Positions 47,732 to 61,249 of a stretch of DNA of 64,000 nt are shown here, one piece after another. Source of the stretch: Rhizopus arrhizus (lineage: Eukaryota > Mucoromycota > Mucoromycetes > Mucorales > Rhizopodaceae). The position numbers and the translations under genes were made by a program. The notes under the pieces are model-generated. The model worked only from the letters and a program-made list of their open reading frames with translations. It ran no database searches and was not told the origin of the DNA. The DNA lies in NCBI GenBank assembly GCA_024220505.1, contig JAKZZE010000001.1, positions 434,001 to 498,000 of the forward strand, given 5' to 3'. The first letter of the stretch is position 1. Each line of letters begins with the position of its first letter.

Positions 47732-49545
47732 GTCTTGTTTGTTTATTCTATATGCTTATACCAATATTTATATACCTTCTTTTATTTATTCCTTTCTCTT
47801 CTTCCCTTCCTTTCGTATGTACACAATATTTTAATAAAAAGATGTTTTTGTATGTGACATAACTACACTTGTTTCATGTGGCTGAATAACTAAATAAGGT
47901 TTGCACACAAGCTCATCTCAGGGGATGTTTATTTACACAAGTCGTACACAATGTCCATTTATGAAGCTGAAAACCGCGATCGATCATCAAAAAGAAGGAA
48001 AAGGAATACAAGGGGCTAGGATCGTAAGGTTTGGATATGAATTGTGAACTTTTAATTTCTTTTAATAGAACAAAAGCATGTAAACTATTGAAACTATAAA
48101 AACATGTGTATCCTCTCTACCTTTCATTTCGTTGCTTGCCTGACTACAAATTGAAAGATAATTCACAAGGCTTTTTTTTCAAACCTCATATTCAAGCAGT
48201 GAATGAAGCTAATTTCTGCTCAGGGTGACATCTACTCTATCAAGCATTGGTGCTACTTGCCATTTTTGTAAGATCCTAATCCACCCCTCTGTTTCAGTCA
48301 TATTCAACTTTGTTTGCATAGTTTTTGAGAATAGGTTGGTTCATTTTATAAAACGTCATGTGGGGATAGTAGGGGTTGAGAAAGGTGCTAAACGACCACC
48401 CGTTCGTGTTGGCCTCCCTTTCTTGATCAAATTACTTGTCAAATGACTTGACTAGTTCGTCCCTGCTTTGGCAATAGTGTCGTTAGCGTCAAAGGCGGCT
48501 ATTCGACATTTTGCTATCAAGAGGAATGCAAGCTGATGTTACTCTAGTAAAACTATAGTGTCGTCATCCCAGGCTAGTATGCAAATTGGTCCTTCATCGC
48601 TATGAATGTAGAAAATCAGTACAAAGGCCAGTCTTGTATAAATGGACAAGGAAGATTGATTGAACGACAAGATAGAGTATGAACAAATTCGTTTTATCTA
48701 TTTTTTTAATTGTGTTAACAGTGAATTTACAAGTACAATCTGGTTCATCATCAAGAGACAGCAGATCAACTTTCTCCATAATTTGACCATGTGATCGTCT
48801 TCTGTTATCGTGGCTTTGTAGTGTGACAGAGTAACTCTTTTAAGGAAACATTCAGAAATTACAATTTGTATCAAAAGACAGTTCAAACTATGATGCAATG
48901 ATTTGAAAGCTGTTATTTGTATGACTTCAGCTCAATTCAGCTCCCCTTCCTCCCTCCCTCTTCTCTCTCTCTCTTTAACAAGAAAAGAGCTGAGGGGCAC
49001 CAAATTGCTAAAAAGCCTTACCAAAGATTATTTCTTTCTTTACCAGCCGCACGAGAATAGGATCAGAATACAATTATAGTCTTTTGAAAACAAAACCTAA
49101 ATAGCTATTGGTGGCTCAGGATTTGTTGATCTCGAAAGAAACAAAGGTTTATTTATCTTTGTTGAATTACATATTTCTTTCTCCAAGCAAAGAAGAGAAA
49201 CTGGCAATAAGGAAAAGACGATGAAAGATGAAGGACAGTTGAAGTCGGAAAAAAAGAAGTGTGACTTATCGCGTTATTTGTATGACAACTGCCAAGTTGC
49301 ATAAAGTATGTATGTTTACAAGGCTTAATAGGATGATTGAATCAATCCAAAGCAATTGGCATGAAGCTTTTGGTTTCAGCCTTTCCTTTCATTCAGATAA
49401 CCGGACCGCCTTAAACCGTTTCACAACAAAGAATGGAAAGAGTGTATGCAACATGAAAATGGTGTGTGTGTGTGTGCGGATTTTTTTTTAAAAAAAAAGG
49501 ATGCAAAAATAACTTGGATTATTTTCTTTTTCCGATTGACTCAAA
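47732..49545. other. 1.8-kb region without recognised gene
   Basis: Mixed-composition DNA. ORFs at 48225-48446 and 49261-49491 have no motif. A (CT)-rich stretch is at 48950-48976 and a (GT)-run at 49461-49474. Some parts (48340-48560) are less AT-rich and may be an old transposon, but nothing matches a known family. Confidence 0.4.
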
Positions 49546-52500
49546 ATGGGTTTCAACAAGGAACGTTCATTGACCAGTGCAGAAATTGCTTGTTTTGTGA
49601 CAGGCGCAGCAGCTATGCTTATGGGATATTCAGTTTATTCACACTTAAAATCCGTACAAGATTCAAATAGTCAAACGAAAAAAAACTCGAATAGATTAGA
49701 ATCAAAGATTGAAGATTGTAATAAAATAAAGCATAAACCCAACTGTATACATTAACTTTGTTTGTATATAGCAATCAGCTTAAAGTCATTAGCCTATTTA
49801 ATGCAATCACCAAATGCCAATATTCAAAGCAGGTAAACAACAAGCAACCATATACAAAAAAAAAGGAGGGGAAATAAATCAACATATCTTGTTAGTGCGG
49901 CAAAAATCATACTTGAAAGAGCCATGTCAGGTTAGGAAGCCCATTCAAACAGACAAAAACAAGAGACTAAAGACATTAAAAGCTTCACAGTTATCCAATA
50001 TCATATTAGCATGCAGTGAAGATCAACCAATGGATATCAGATCAAAATCGCTTTCTTCACTTCAATTATTAACTAGAAAAGGTAGCTGAATCCACTTGTT
50101 GTATCTGCAGATTGCTAACGTTTAAAAAGAGGGCAATAAGGCTGCGTTATTAGAAGCAGGAGCGTTAAATGTGCTGGTGGATGCCTTGAAATGTACAGAT
50201 CCAGAAATGAAAGAAGTAACTCAACGTTATGTAGCTGTTGCTATATGCGATTTGATCCAAGGAAGCGGTAAATAGAAAGTAAAAGTAGATTGGCGTGTAT
50301 TGATGACGAGTAGATATCAATAAATATAAAATCATTGGACTGGGTGTACTGGATTCTATCAAGCGTGTATTGACATCAACAGAGATTAAAAATAATGAAT
50401 TAAAATATTGGACGCTCATGATTTTATATCAAATTTCTCTTAGTGGTAAATCACAATCACTTCCTATCCTCCTCCTATTTTATTAATAGACATCAGACCC
50501 TTTACCCCATATCTTGGTTGAGAATGGATTTGTTAGCTTATTGGCCAAAATGGCTCGTTTGACATACGGTAACACAAACATGCCTAAATTTTGTATGCAG
50601 AGTCTAGTCAGGATCACAGCGAATGTGGATGTTGCAGGTAATGAACGGTATGTTCATCTAAGCATATGTAAATAACAAAAACTCCTTTTTTTTTGCGATT
50701 TTAGAGGCCAAGAGTATTTTGATAGAATTATTGGATTACAACATATTAGAATTAATTTCAATCTGTCTTCGGGGCGATGATGTCGAACTTATTTATTGGG
50801 CAGCAGGATTAATGCATGAATTTGTTATAAAGGATGTAGCGGCAGATAAGTTTAGACAGATCAAAGGAATTCATACAATCCTTTCTAGTTTATTATCAGC
50901 AGAAGAAATGTATATTTCTCGTGTCATCTTGAGAACAATCAAGTTTATGGCCTATGGTCAAGATAAATTCTTGCAAGAAATGGTACGTTCAGGCATGGTC
51001 AAGAAAATCATGCATTGTTTGTCTTTGAACGATGAAGATATAAGGCAGTGGGCTATCTTGTGTATTCATGTCGTTGCTGGTCAAGGTAGATAGATAGTCG
51101 TCACAGCTGTCACTCTGTATTCATCTTGTTTATAGTTGAATCACATCAAGATATTATTACTGCTTCTGAATTTGAGGTATTGTTAGAACTAGGCTCATCA
51201 TCAAAAATGAAGGTTGCTATTTATGTCTCTGATATTCTTTCACTTATTTGTTGCATAAGTAAAACGAAAAAAAAAAAAATGGCATGAGGAAGATGGACTA
51301 ACTGTTGTCAATATAGCAAGTAACTCTACTTATTTGGATCCACATATTAAATCACTTTTAAAAACATTAAATGTGTTATTATTGGAAGGGGAGGCAGATG
51401 TACAATACAATGCTGCTGGTGCCATCTTCAACGTCATGACAACCAATGGTAGGCTAAAACAAAATAAGAATAGAAAATTGACAATTTGGTTAGCTCCCTT
51501 TGCAAATAAGGTACGACAAATGTGTTTCAAGAACTTGTTGTCGATGTCTACCACATCCACCAATGAAAGAGTTCGAATGATTTGTACAAAAGGAGCAATG
51601 ATGGTGGTAATTAAAAGTAAAAAAGCAAAATAAATGATAACTGTTCATGGCTCACAATCTGACTTTGTTCAAATACAGATCGTTATATGGTATTTCAAAT
51701 CAACAGCCAAGTGACAGATCCTTTGATAGAAACAGTCAACAGTATTTCCCGGCTCATTTTACCCGTCATGATCAGTCAAGTGCTCACCAGCTCAGTCAAG
51801 AACGGCAACAAGTCCAACAATGATACAGCAGAAGAAAATGATGATCATATATTGACACATACTGATTCGGATGAAGAAGATTTGCCTTTACCTCGAGACA
51901 GTGATTATATTGATGTAACAGAGCAAGGCACCATCACCAATGCTTCTCGATTGGATCGTGTCTTGAAGGATCGTGAGAGAGCCAAAAAGAAGAAACAGAA
52001 CATCCACTCTAGTACTAGTAGTAGAAGTAGCAGTAGCACCAGTAGCAGCACAAGTCATCCCACACGAAATGATACAAAAGATGGAGATACCTCTTACTTG
52101 TTCAATACCAACTTGTCCGTCAAGGAACGGAACTTGCTGTTCAAAAAATTTGAATTCCCTACCATCACCCGCAACCAATTAGCCTGTGCTCTGACAGCAC
52201 TCAATATCTTGTTGGAGAATGAACAAGTGATTGGTAGTGTTGTGACGGGCAAACACAGCAGCCACCATATGATGGATATGATGGATGATGTCATGATGGA
52301 TTTTGACGAGCTCGAAGGCGCCTCGACCGTTTACAGTCGTTTAAACCCTGGTCGACACGGACGGCTGACGAACATGACGCTCTACTCGGCCGAGAATGTC
52401 TCGTTGATCCTGCCCGAGTCTGTTCGACAGGCGACGGAACACTTGGTCTATTTGATGGTTTACCCCGCTTTGGAAGATTGGGCTGATAGTTGCTGGGATC

Positions 52501-54693
52501 AGTACCCATTGAATAGTTTGACCGAGTCAAGAGCAGTTGAATTGTATAAGGATGTCTTGCAGTGGATTTATAAGTTTAGCGAATCACCAAAGAAAATCAA
52601 TTCAAACAACAAGTTTACAAAAAGATTCCATTTTCATAAAGTACAGAGTAGTGCTACCACCAGCAGCAGTAGCAGTAGTGATGATGACAGTAGTGACTCG
52701 GAAGATGATGATCAATTCTTTTCAGTTTATTCAGAAAAGAAATCCAGCAAACAAAGAGGACCATTCGATTTTGATGAAACATTGACGAATCAAAGATCTA
52801 CAGGCTACAGTGGCTCAAAATATTACAGTGGATTCTCTAGGCGTGCACTCGTCTTGCTTCAGTCCTTGACGCGTTATGGTAATAAGATAAAAAGAAAGAA
52901 AATAGAAAATCTGACAAACATGTAGCTTCTGTAAGACAATACCTTGTACAAGACATGCAATTCATCAAAATCCTTTTATACCTACTCGAAGCAGATAGCA
53001 AATTTGCTGATCGTATCATGACCTGTCTCGGTGCTCTCTTTGCACACGATCCACACATGATGATACCCGAACACCAATTTCAAATACTTGCCATCCTCGT
53101 ATGGCATAGCATCCTATTTACCAACAACAAACCTTTTTACTTTTACAGTCGATTCGTCTTGACCTATTGCTCTCGATCCATCACGACCAAGATCAACAAG
53201 ACCACGCCACCTTCCAACATGATCAACAACTCTGCCTTTGTCGAAATCGATCTCGTCTCACGTTCCAAGTTTTGCTTTATTAATTATGAATCCTGCCTTC
53301 ACGTACGAAATGACTCTTGGACCTTTGAGACCGTGCGTGCGACGCATGCTGTGCCAGCCACGAGTCATCTGGAAAGAGGCATGCCGCGCAAATATGCGTA
53401 TGAAGTCATCCTTCACTCGGGTGGGCTGATGCAGGTCGGATGGGTGACGGATCATTTCGAATTTGATCCGGAAGGTGGAAAGGGCGTAGGAGATGATGTA
53501 CACTCGTTTGGGTACGACGGATCGCGTGCGAAAAAGTGGCATGGGAAATATTCAAACATGAGAACCACCACGTATGGTATGATCTGGAGAGAAGGTGACG
53601 TTGTGACGTGTGCAATGGATCTGGATGAAGGCGAGATGCGATATTATCTGAATGGGACGGATATGGGTGTAGCCTTCTTTGGTATCCCCGCCAATCGTTC
53701 TTGGTATCCTGTAAAGTGAATCAAGAAGAATTGGAAAGGAAGAAAACTAATTCTTTTTTTTTGCTTAGGCTGTTTCTCTTGCAACAGGACAACAATGTAA
53801 GCTTCAATTTGGTGGGGCGACTGATCCATTAAAGTAGGTGATAACTCACAGAGAAGAGTTGAACGATATTAACAGTTTATTAGGTATTTACCCAAAGGTT
53901 ATATGCCAATTGCAATGCTAGCCAGTCAGTCCTTATTCACCATGGAATTACCACCGCCTCGTATTCCTAAACAATCCAGTTTAGAAGAAACAGATATCGC
54001 TGATTTATCCAAGGCAATGGAACAAATGAGTGTCAAGTCACCTAATCCTAATGGGGATGGCAATGTAGAGCCTAATTTGAAGCCGATTGACTCGACTGAA
54101 CCCATTCAGGATATCTCAACGCGTCCACACCAATTTACATTTTATTTCATGAAGTCAAACCAACACGAACAAAATTCTTTAGCTTCTATCTATTATGAAA
54201 CCTGTATTGGATTTTCAAGAAAGGATGCATTATCATCCGATAGGTAACCTCTCCTTTTTTATTATTATTATTATTCCTGTGCAGAAACTGACTGATAGTG
54301 AACAGTGCAATGCTGACCTTTGGCTTACAAAGCCTAGACACCTTGATCTATTTTGAATACAACAAGACAGAAAAGAGCTTGACTTTTGTGATTGGCTCTG
54401 ACCGATCTGAACCTTTTGAATTTGAAATCAGGGATGGCGACAAAGTAGGCTTACTTTATTTGAGCGAAACCAACGCGTTTGGAATCACATTGAATGGCGT
54501 CATTCAGTTCTTTATTTATGTGGGTAAAAGCACTCTGATAGAACCTTACTTTCCTTTTGTGACCGGGTCTATCAAGAGCGAAATCAACTACGGTGAAGAA
54601 CCCTTCAAATGGGCATTTGCTAATCATCCAACGAGCAAACAGCATCGATCGAATTATTTGTATAAATTGATTGGAAAAATATCCAAATTTTAG
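49546..54693 (+). CDS. Large membrane-anchored armadillo/SPRY-domain protein, 16 exons
   Basis: Exons 49546-49717, 49793-49832, 49896-49930, 49983-50081, 50130-50267, 50314-50445, 50497-50637, 50705-51085, 51136-51258, 51317-51448, 51494-51616, 51679-52878, 52926-53710, 53769-53833, 53884-54243 and 54306-54693 sum to 4314 nt, 1437 residues, all in frame. Residues about 14-33 (IACFVTGAAAMLMGYSVYSH) form an N-terminal membrane anchor. Armadillo-like helices follow (NKAALLEAGALNVLVDAL, VQYNAAGAIFNVMTTN). A Ser- and Asp-rich middle is probably disordered. The SPRY domain (about 53300-53820) has VGWVTDHFEFDPEGGKGVGD, SFGYDGSRAKKWHG and GDVVTCAMDLDEGEMRYYLN. A second SPRY-like part (54120-54660) follows. 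Function not recognised; scaffold or ubiquitin-ligase adaptor roles are possible. Confidence 0.75.
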
Positions 54694-55932
54694 AATAAAA
54701 ACGTGTTTAAGGGCATCAATCAGAGAATTCAAGCGATCATCTACATACACTTTAGGAGGGAACCCTTAATTGACAAAACTCCCTCTTTATTACCGAATGG
54801 ACAGAAACTCCTGTATTTACTAAAATACAATGCCTTTTTAGTCTGTAAGGGAACAGGTGAGAGACCAAGGGAGGCTTTATGAGTGTACGTTTGATGAGAT
54901 TAATTAAAAAAAAAGGGATGAGGAAGGGAAAGAGCAGTAACCACCTGCATCCCGATATAAAGGGCTTCACTGTGGTTGAATTCATATCAGAGAATTGTTA
55001 ATTCAATCAATTTACGACTCGTTTAAAGTATCTATGAAAAAAAAAGAAAAAGTTATAAGCTTAGTATGCATAAAACAAGTTATTGTATTCATAGTTAAAA
55101 CTAAAGAATGTCAAGGCTATAAAATCATATATGTATATATCCAGTCATGTGTTATTAAAAAGATGAGATCAGCTCAGGGTATATTTTGCACTTTTCCCTT
55201 TTACCACAAAGAGTATTTTAACCATTATTAGAAAGATGCCTTCAAGCGTATGGTTTAATTCAAATAAAAAAGAGCTCACACTCACCCTTTCAGTAAAACC
55301 TTTTTTAACAAAAAATCGAATGACTTTAGATTCCACTAACCCAAAGCAGAATTGCGCGCAGTAAAAAAGAATGAATAAAGTTCTTCTCAATTACATCACC
55401 CTTAATTTGTATGTGCTTCAACTTTATATTTCTCGGTTACATTTTAATGCCAAGGAGAAAGGAAGAAGAAGAAAAACGAAAACTCAAAGGAGACATGTTT
55501 TCGTCTGTTCCTTTTTCCTTTTTATCCCACACGATCATACCCAAAAAGCAAGAAATAAACGCCATTGTATACTCCTTTCATTTTACTTTATTAGGTTAAA
55601 TAAGAAAAGAGAATAAGCTTTTAATATATCCAACTATAAACTTTATTTGCAAATAAAATCAATCCCTAATGGCATAAACAAAACTTTTCAAGGGGATTTT
55701 TTTGTTTGCTACTACTGCCAATTGATTCTTTCTCGAGGTTAAATCTATGATGACAAAAGTGAATCAGTCAAACTAACCCTCTTATTATGCATATTCTTTA
55801 TTAACAATTGTGGAGAAATTATACTTTTTCTGTTGTACAATTAGCATTCATTGTGCAAATAATGACCTCGCTTCTCTAATGGAAATAAGCCACAACTCTT
55901 TTTTTCTTTCTCTTTCTCTCCCCCTTTTTGAC
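54694..55932. other. Intergenic, nothing recognised
   Basis: About 1.2 kb of AT-rich DNA. Short ORFs (54995-55231, 55371-55616) lack motifs. A C/T-rich tract at 55905-55925 lies just upstream of the ankyrin gene and is probably its promoter. Confidence 0.4.
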
Positions 55933-56851
55933 ATGTTTACAGACGAAAGAGAAGACACATTAAGAGAAGTAGCTGCACTTGGCAATATTAAGGCGGTCTT
56001 ACACTTTGCGCATTCTGGTGTCAATGTCAACTCACAAAACAAGATGAACGGATGGTGTGTAAATGCAGTAGCCTATACATGTTGCAACAAAGTAAACTCA
56101 ATTTTTACTTTTTAGGACAGCGTTGCATTGGGCAGCTCATCGAGGTCATGAACATGTGATCACTGCTTTATTAAGAAGTGGAGCTGATCCTTTAATCAAA
56201 ACACATAAAGGGCAAACTGCTTTTGACTTAGCGATAAAACATGAAGCATGTGCCGCTCTTTTGACAAAGGCTATCGATAACCCTCCAGAGGTGGCTGTTG
56301 GACCTGAGCCTGAACTGCCAATTCTTCCAACCTATATGAAGAATCCTGATCTTGAAAAGACATGGTTGTTGCCTGATGAGTTTAGTGAAAATAAAATAGA
56401 AAATGTATTGAGAAAACAAAAGGTGCAAGACGCATTAAGTAATAATAATATACCAGTAAAGACAGGTAAATAAAATAGGTAGATAAGAGTATGGGATTAC
56501 TCATCACACTCTAATAGAGCAAAAGAAAGAAGAAGAGAAGGAAGAAAAGGAAGTTTTAATTTATTTATCTGCACGTAAAGACGATAGTTTACTTGGTTCA
56601 ATTTATTCAAGTAATCAATCAATTGAATCTGCCATTGAACAAATCAAACAGGTAAATACGAGTGATAATGAAAAGTGCGGTTGATTAACAAATAAAAAAA
56701 AAAGGAGATTGATGGATTACCTGATCAATTTGGCGTAGTGCGTCATAATGGTAAAGTCAGTATTCCCATTAATCCAAAGCAGATGAGCAAAAAATTATTT
56801 GAATTATTTAGATCAGAAGAGGATGTATTGGTCATTGTGCCTTTAGCCTAA
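55933..56851 (+). CDS. Ankyrin-repeat protein, ANKRD40-like
   Basis: Four exons (55933-56054, 56116-56465, 56518-56651, 56705-56851) sum to 753 nt, 250 residues. Two to three ankyrin repeats (TLREVAALGNIKAVLHFAHS, then TALHWAAHRGHEHVITALLR and GQTAFDLAIKHEACAALL) occupy the N-terminal half. The C-terminal part (LIYLSARKDDSLLGSIY, then EIDGLPDQFGVVRHNGKVSI) matches the conserved C-terminal region of animal ANKRD40, with PINPKQMSKKLFELF. Function of the family is poorly known; ankyrin repeats imply protein binding. The first intron falls between NGW and TALH, in a conserved position of the repeat. Confidence 0.78.
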
Positions 56852-57074
56852 ATAATAAATTGTATATTGACACATCCAATCAATGTGTATTTTCCATTGA
56901 ACGGTTTCAATTGGAGATGAAGGGTTCAAAAGTTACCTTTGTCTTTAGTTATAAACCAAGATTAAAATAAAAGGCGCCTTCACTAATACTCAAGATATAA
57001 AGTGTATTTTATTGGGTAAGAACAAAGGTTTCCCTTGAAGGAAAGAAAGCCACAGATAAATAATAAAATCATGT

Positions 57075-58848
57075 TTACGATCGAATGGTTACTTTTTCCT
57101 GTTGTCCTTGCTGTTCTACAGAGGTATTTGCCATTTTAGTTTGACGGCGAAAGGAAATTAAATCTACATTATTATCTAAAGCAGCCAATGAACTTGCTAT
57201 TCTATCACTACTGTTGGCTACAGAGTATTGTAAACAAGACCCACTTTGACTACGTCCTCTTTGTTTGATAGAATTACTACTGTTGGATCGAATGAAGTTT
57301 GAAATGCGTTTAGTAACAGATGCACTGGATGATGCACGAGGTCGCTGATGATCTTTTTGCATGGTAGGAAGCGCAGGTAGACTAGGCTTGCTCTTCAGGC
57401 GAGAGATGGGTGTAGAGGAGGAGGGCAAAGAAAAGTAATCGGCTGAGTGTTCAGATTTAGGTGTAGATACAGTAGGTGGAGTAAAATAACCAAGACTACT
57501 GCCACTATCACTGTAAGTACGGAATCGACTAATAGAGATATCTTCATTTAGACCATCAGTATCAATCAGATAATTCTGTTTGGTGGTAGTATGTGCTGTC
57601 TCTGGCTTTTCTGAAAACATCGCTAACAGTCTATCCTTGTCATCAGTCCAGTGAGCAGAACAAAGAGTGTATTCAAGTGCCATTGTATTCCTTGCGATTC
57701 TTTCTATATATCGAACGCGTGTCACACAGCTATCAAAATAAGGTCCCTGACAATAAGAACATTTTTTTGCGCTGGCCAAATAATCCTTGATGTGTGTTGT
57801 AAGATAATTGGGAATTTCTAATTCGTGTCGAACAGCAATTCGGGCACAGGTTTCTAGCAAAGAAGGAGGATCATGATATAAATTATAACTGTATTCTTCT
57901 TGAAATTCGCAACCTTCTGTCAATAGTTTTCTGAGTGTAGGTAGTTTGGCTACCTCTGCCGGTAGGGTGCGTAAGGGGTTGAATGATACATTGAGAGAGA
58001 CAAGGTTAGATAACTGAGATAGTTCTGTTGGAAGGGAAGTGATTTGATTGTTATTGGCAACAATAATAACGAGCTTTTGTAATTGACCGATGGATGATGG
58101 AAGTGTCTTTAATTTGTTTTCGCTGATATTGAGTGCTTTTAGTTTTGAAAGAAAAGCGATGGTATCTGGTAATTCATTTATCTTGTTGTTTGATACATTG
58201 AGTACAGTAAGGTTTTTTAAGTAACCTACTTCTTTTGGAAGCTCAGTCATTTGATTGTTTGACCTACATAACGTAATTAATATGCTACCGGTTAATAATA
58301 CAAGTAATAGCTTACAATATTAATTTATTTAAATTGTCAAGGTATCCAATCGTTGCACTTAGCTTGATTAAGCATTTATTTGATAAATCTACTGACATTG
58401 AAGGTCCTAATAATGCTCTCCTTGTTGGTGTTACTTGATTTAAGGTAAGTGTAGACCAGCCTTCTACATCCTCTTGTTCTTCCTCTACTAATTCAAGTAA
58501 TTCAGTTTCCATGGGATCTCTTTCCGCGCTATTGTAGTGAACTAAATCGGGGTAATAGGTCTGGTCGATATATTCTAAATCTTCTGCCAAGTCTTTTCTG
58601 ACCAATGAAAGTCTCTTTTGTCCTTGACAAGTGGAACATCGTTCACCGATATATGAAACAATCATCGTTTTTCCTTGTTTGGAGTTACATTGCTTACATA
58701 TTGTTTGTAATTGATATAAATGTGGATTGGCTAATACAAAATCCTCTTGCTCTTCTTCATTTTCTTTATTTCCCTTTTGTTCATTTAATTCTTGATTGAT
58801 GTATCCAAATGCCAATTCTGAATGTGCTTTACTTGTTTGTTGCCCCAT
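57075..58848 (-). CDS. Leucine-rich-repeat protein with N-myristoylation motif
   Basis: Two exons (58316-58848 and 57075-58263) sum to 1722 nt, 573 residues. The N-terminus MGQQTSKAH fits an N-myristoylation signal (Gly2, Ser6). CKQCNSKQGK and CSTCQGQK form a possible zinc-binding pair. About seven LRRs follow with the LPxxIxxLxxLxxLxxxxN pattern (for example LKTLPSSIGQLQKLVIIVA), then CSYCQGPYFDSC, a conserved patch after LRRs, and a Ser-rich tail with several SSS runs. This order (LRR then CxxC...C) is seen in fungal and animal LRR proteins of unknown role. The intron splits the first LRR. A T15 tract lies about 23 bp upstream of the start on the coding strand. Confidence 0.82.
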
Positions 58849-60874
58849 TATATTTTGATGAGATGATGAAAAAAAAAAAAAAAGGAGAGGTAAATTGCTA
58901 AAAGAAAAGGAAAGGAAAGTAAAATGATCAAAAAATTAGTTCCTCAAAAAAAAAAAGGAATAATTTCCAATTATAGTTTATCCCGGCTACCAATGATTTA
59001 AAGCAACTTTTTTTAGAGCATAAATTAAAGTTCAGGCGCTTTTCTTATTTGATATTTTGGTTAGTGATTCCAAAGAAATTGGCGAATTTCCTGAAAAATT
59101 AAGCGCACACAAAAAAAAAAGGTGATGAACATCCTTAAAGTATGACTAGAATCCTTCCATACGTGTACTTTTTGATAATTAGATGAAATAACAAAATGAT
59201 CACTTTATGGACGACCTCTGCTCAAACAATCATCTCTTTCTATCTGGGAATTGCTATCAAACCGGCTGAATACCTCAATCTGCAAGAGCTTGCTAACCAT
59301 AACCTTACAGAAGCACTTGAGTATAAATATATTTACTTCTACTAGCATGAATTATATAAGTATCTACCAAGCTGCCTTTCACTAGATTCTATTCAACAAA
59401 TGATCCGAATCCAGATGACATATGGTTTGACAATCAATAGGTTCACTAGCTCATAAGAAGTGTCCAAGGAAAGATAGAGTTATTGTTCTCGCAAAATACG
59501 CACCGTTTCAGTTAATGTCTCTACCAAATTCATTTATCATCTATTCTGGCTACCTTCAACGTGAGAACGAATATAGATATTATAAGTGTAATACCTATTC
59601 CATTCATTTTCTTTATTATCCCATTCTTTTCTTATAGGATTAATGCCTCTTACACAATACAGTCGCCACTATTATTGTTTTAAACTATTCAAAACATCTC
59701 TAGGGAAACCTATGCCTTCTCTAGTAGAAAAGATTAGAATTGTAATCATTCATTCAGTAAAGAGGCAGTTCTTCTAGTAGAGCTTACAAACAGCAATTGC
59801 AGTATAAGAACTTAAAACCACCATCCTATTACCATCCAACAATTTCTATCTGATATTTTCTAATTATTACAAAAGAACAAATTCATTGTACATGATGGAA
59901 CCTTAGTTGACAGCCTGGTAGAGAACCAAAACTATGGCCTGCCCATCCATCTCATAGCTTTACCAAGGATAATCTTATATACTGCTTCCACATGCATAAA
60001 TAACTACATACGCTTTTTTTTTATAAAAGTCTTTTATCATTCCTTTTGAATCATTTATATACATGTCTTCCACGATCAATAATATTTGTTCTAACTTGAC
60101 TCCATCACTGTTAAACCGTTTTTTTCTTTCTTTCTTATATAAAAGCGACAATTTACAATACCACACGGGTATTAGTAACATGACTTCCCAAATGCTCAAA
60201 AGCTCTCGTTATGAATCGTAAACATTTTTCCATTTTTCGTCACCCTCTTTATTTTTCACCCCCTTTTCTATCCTTAAGCCCAAAGGAGGTTTTAATTCTT
60301 TTTCATAATTATAATTGAACTTGTTTGGGCGAATTGTCCTATAAAGATTATGCTCCCATTAGGCTTTCCTTTTAATAAATCCAATTTTAAACAAAGTTCT
60401 TTTTTTTGGAAAGTCTATAAATTTCTTTAGAAGTTATAAAACATTAGAGCTCAGAAGAAGCGTTCTTATTCAATTACAATAAGAAAGCGTTGATAAATGA
60501 ATGAAAAAGCAAAGTATTGCTCACATGTATAGCCCAAGCAGATGGAAATATAAATATTTGATGGAATTTGATCCAAAAAGATAACCAACGTAACTCATTA
60601 AAGTAATATCCTACTTTCGAGCCTTTCATTTTTTTGAGTACTTGTATTGGCATAGTTTGCTAGTATTGAAAAAATCCATTTATTCAACAGCGAGACAAGA
60701 TTTTTCTCCAGCAAGCCATCTTTGGCTAAATTTCACTCTCTAAAGCGTAACTGAAATTAAAATATTGAGAGTTGGGCTAATGCCTTTCACGTCAAACGCA
60801 ATCATGTAACTGCAATTAAGGTATTTTTTTTTTCAAGAGTAAATCCAGTTAGTGTATTTTATTTTCTATACATG
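58849..60874. other. 2-kb region without recognised gene
   Basis: Mostly AT-rich. A 50-codon reading frame from 59193 (MITLWTTSAQTIISFYLGIA...) and a piece near 59370-59445 (PFTRFYSTNDPNPDDIWFDN) look mildly coding but end in stops; they may be remains of a gene. The ORF at 59975-60199 has no motif. Confidence 0.4.
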
Positions 60875-61234
60875 CTATAGATACACGCCATTTTCTTCTT
60901 TTTCTTCCCGTTTTTTCTCTGTTTGAAGCTGTTGAGCATGCTGTTCTCGGAATTCTTTGATGTTGCTTCCAACTTCTCTCCAAGCTGCTTCACCCAATCG
61001 TTCTCTTATCACTGCTAGTGTCAAGTTGACCTGTTTTTCTTTTCTTTGAATTAAGTCTTGGTTTTCCTGAATTGCCTGAATCAAGTCAAGGTCGTTTTGT
61101 TCTTCATTAAACTCCCTCATTTCTTGATTTGATTTCAAGAGGTGAGCAATTGTATTCTGAACTTCTGAAATTTCCGAAATTAAGCTATTAGGTGGTAATT
61201 CACTTAATGCTTTTCTTAATTGTGTGGTATCCAT
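60875..61234 (-). CDS. Tma17/Adc17-like proteasome assembly factor (tentative)
   Basis: Single exon, 119 residues, nearly all helical. The pattern ISEVQNTIAHLLKSNQEMRE, then DLIQAIQENQDLIQRKEKQV, resembles yeast Tma17, where an NSxxHLxRSN block and a DxxxxVxENExV block occur in the same order. Tma17 is a stress-inducible chaperone that helps pair Rpt3 and Rpt6 of the 19S proteasome base. The C-terminus is a charged Gln/Lys/Glu tail. Identification rests on motif order from memory of the family; another small coiled-coil protein is possible. A damaged transposase lies 290 bp upstream. Confidence 0.55.
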   Translation of the reverse strand: MDTTQLRKALSELPPNSLISEISEVQNTIAHLLKSNQEMREFNEEQNDLDLIQAIQENQDLIQRKEKQVNLTLAVIRERLGEAAWREVGSNIKEFREQHAQQLQTEKKREEKEENGVYL

Positions 61235-61249
61235 GTTTATAAAAGCAGG

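Noticed and set aside
48340..48560. Less AT-rich stretch with GRPTRTGG-like minus-strand reading
   Set aside because: Too short and interrupted to assign to a transposase or any gene.
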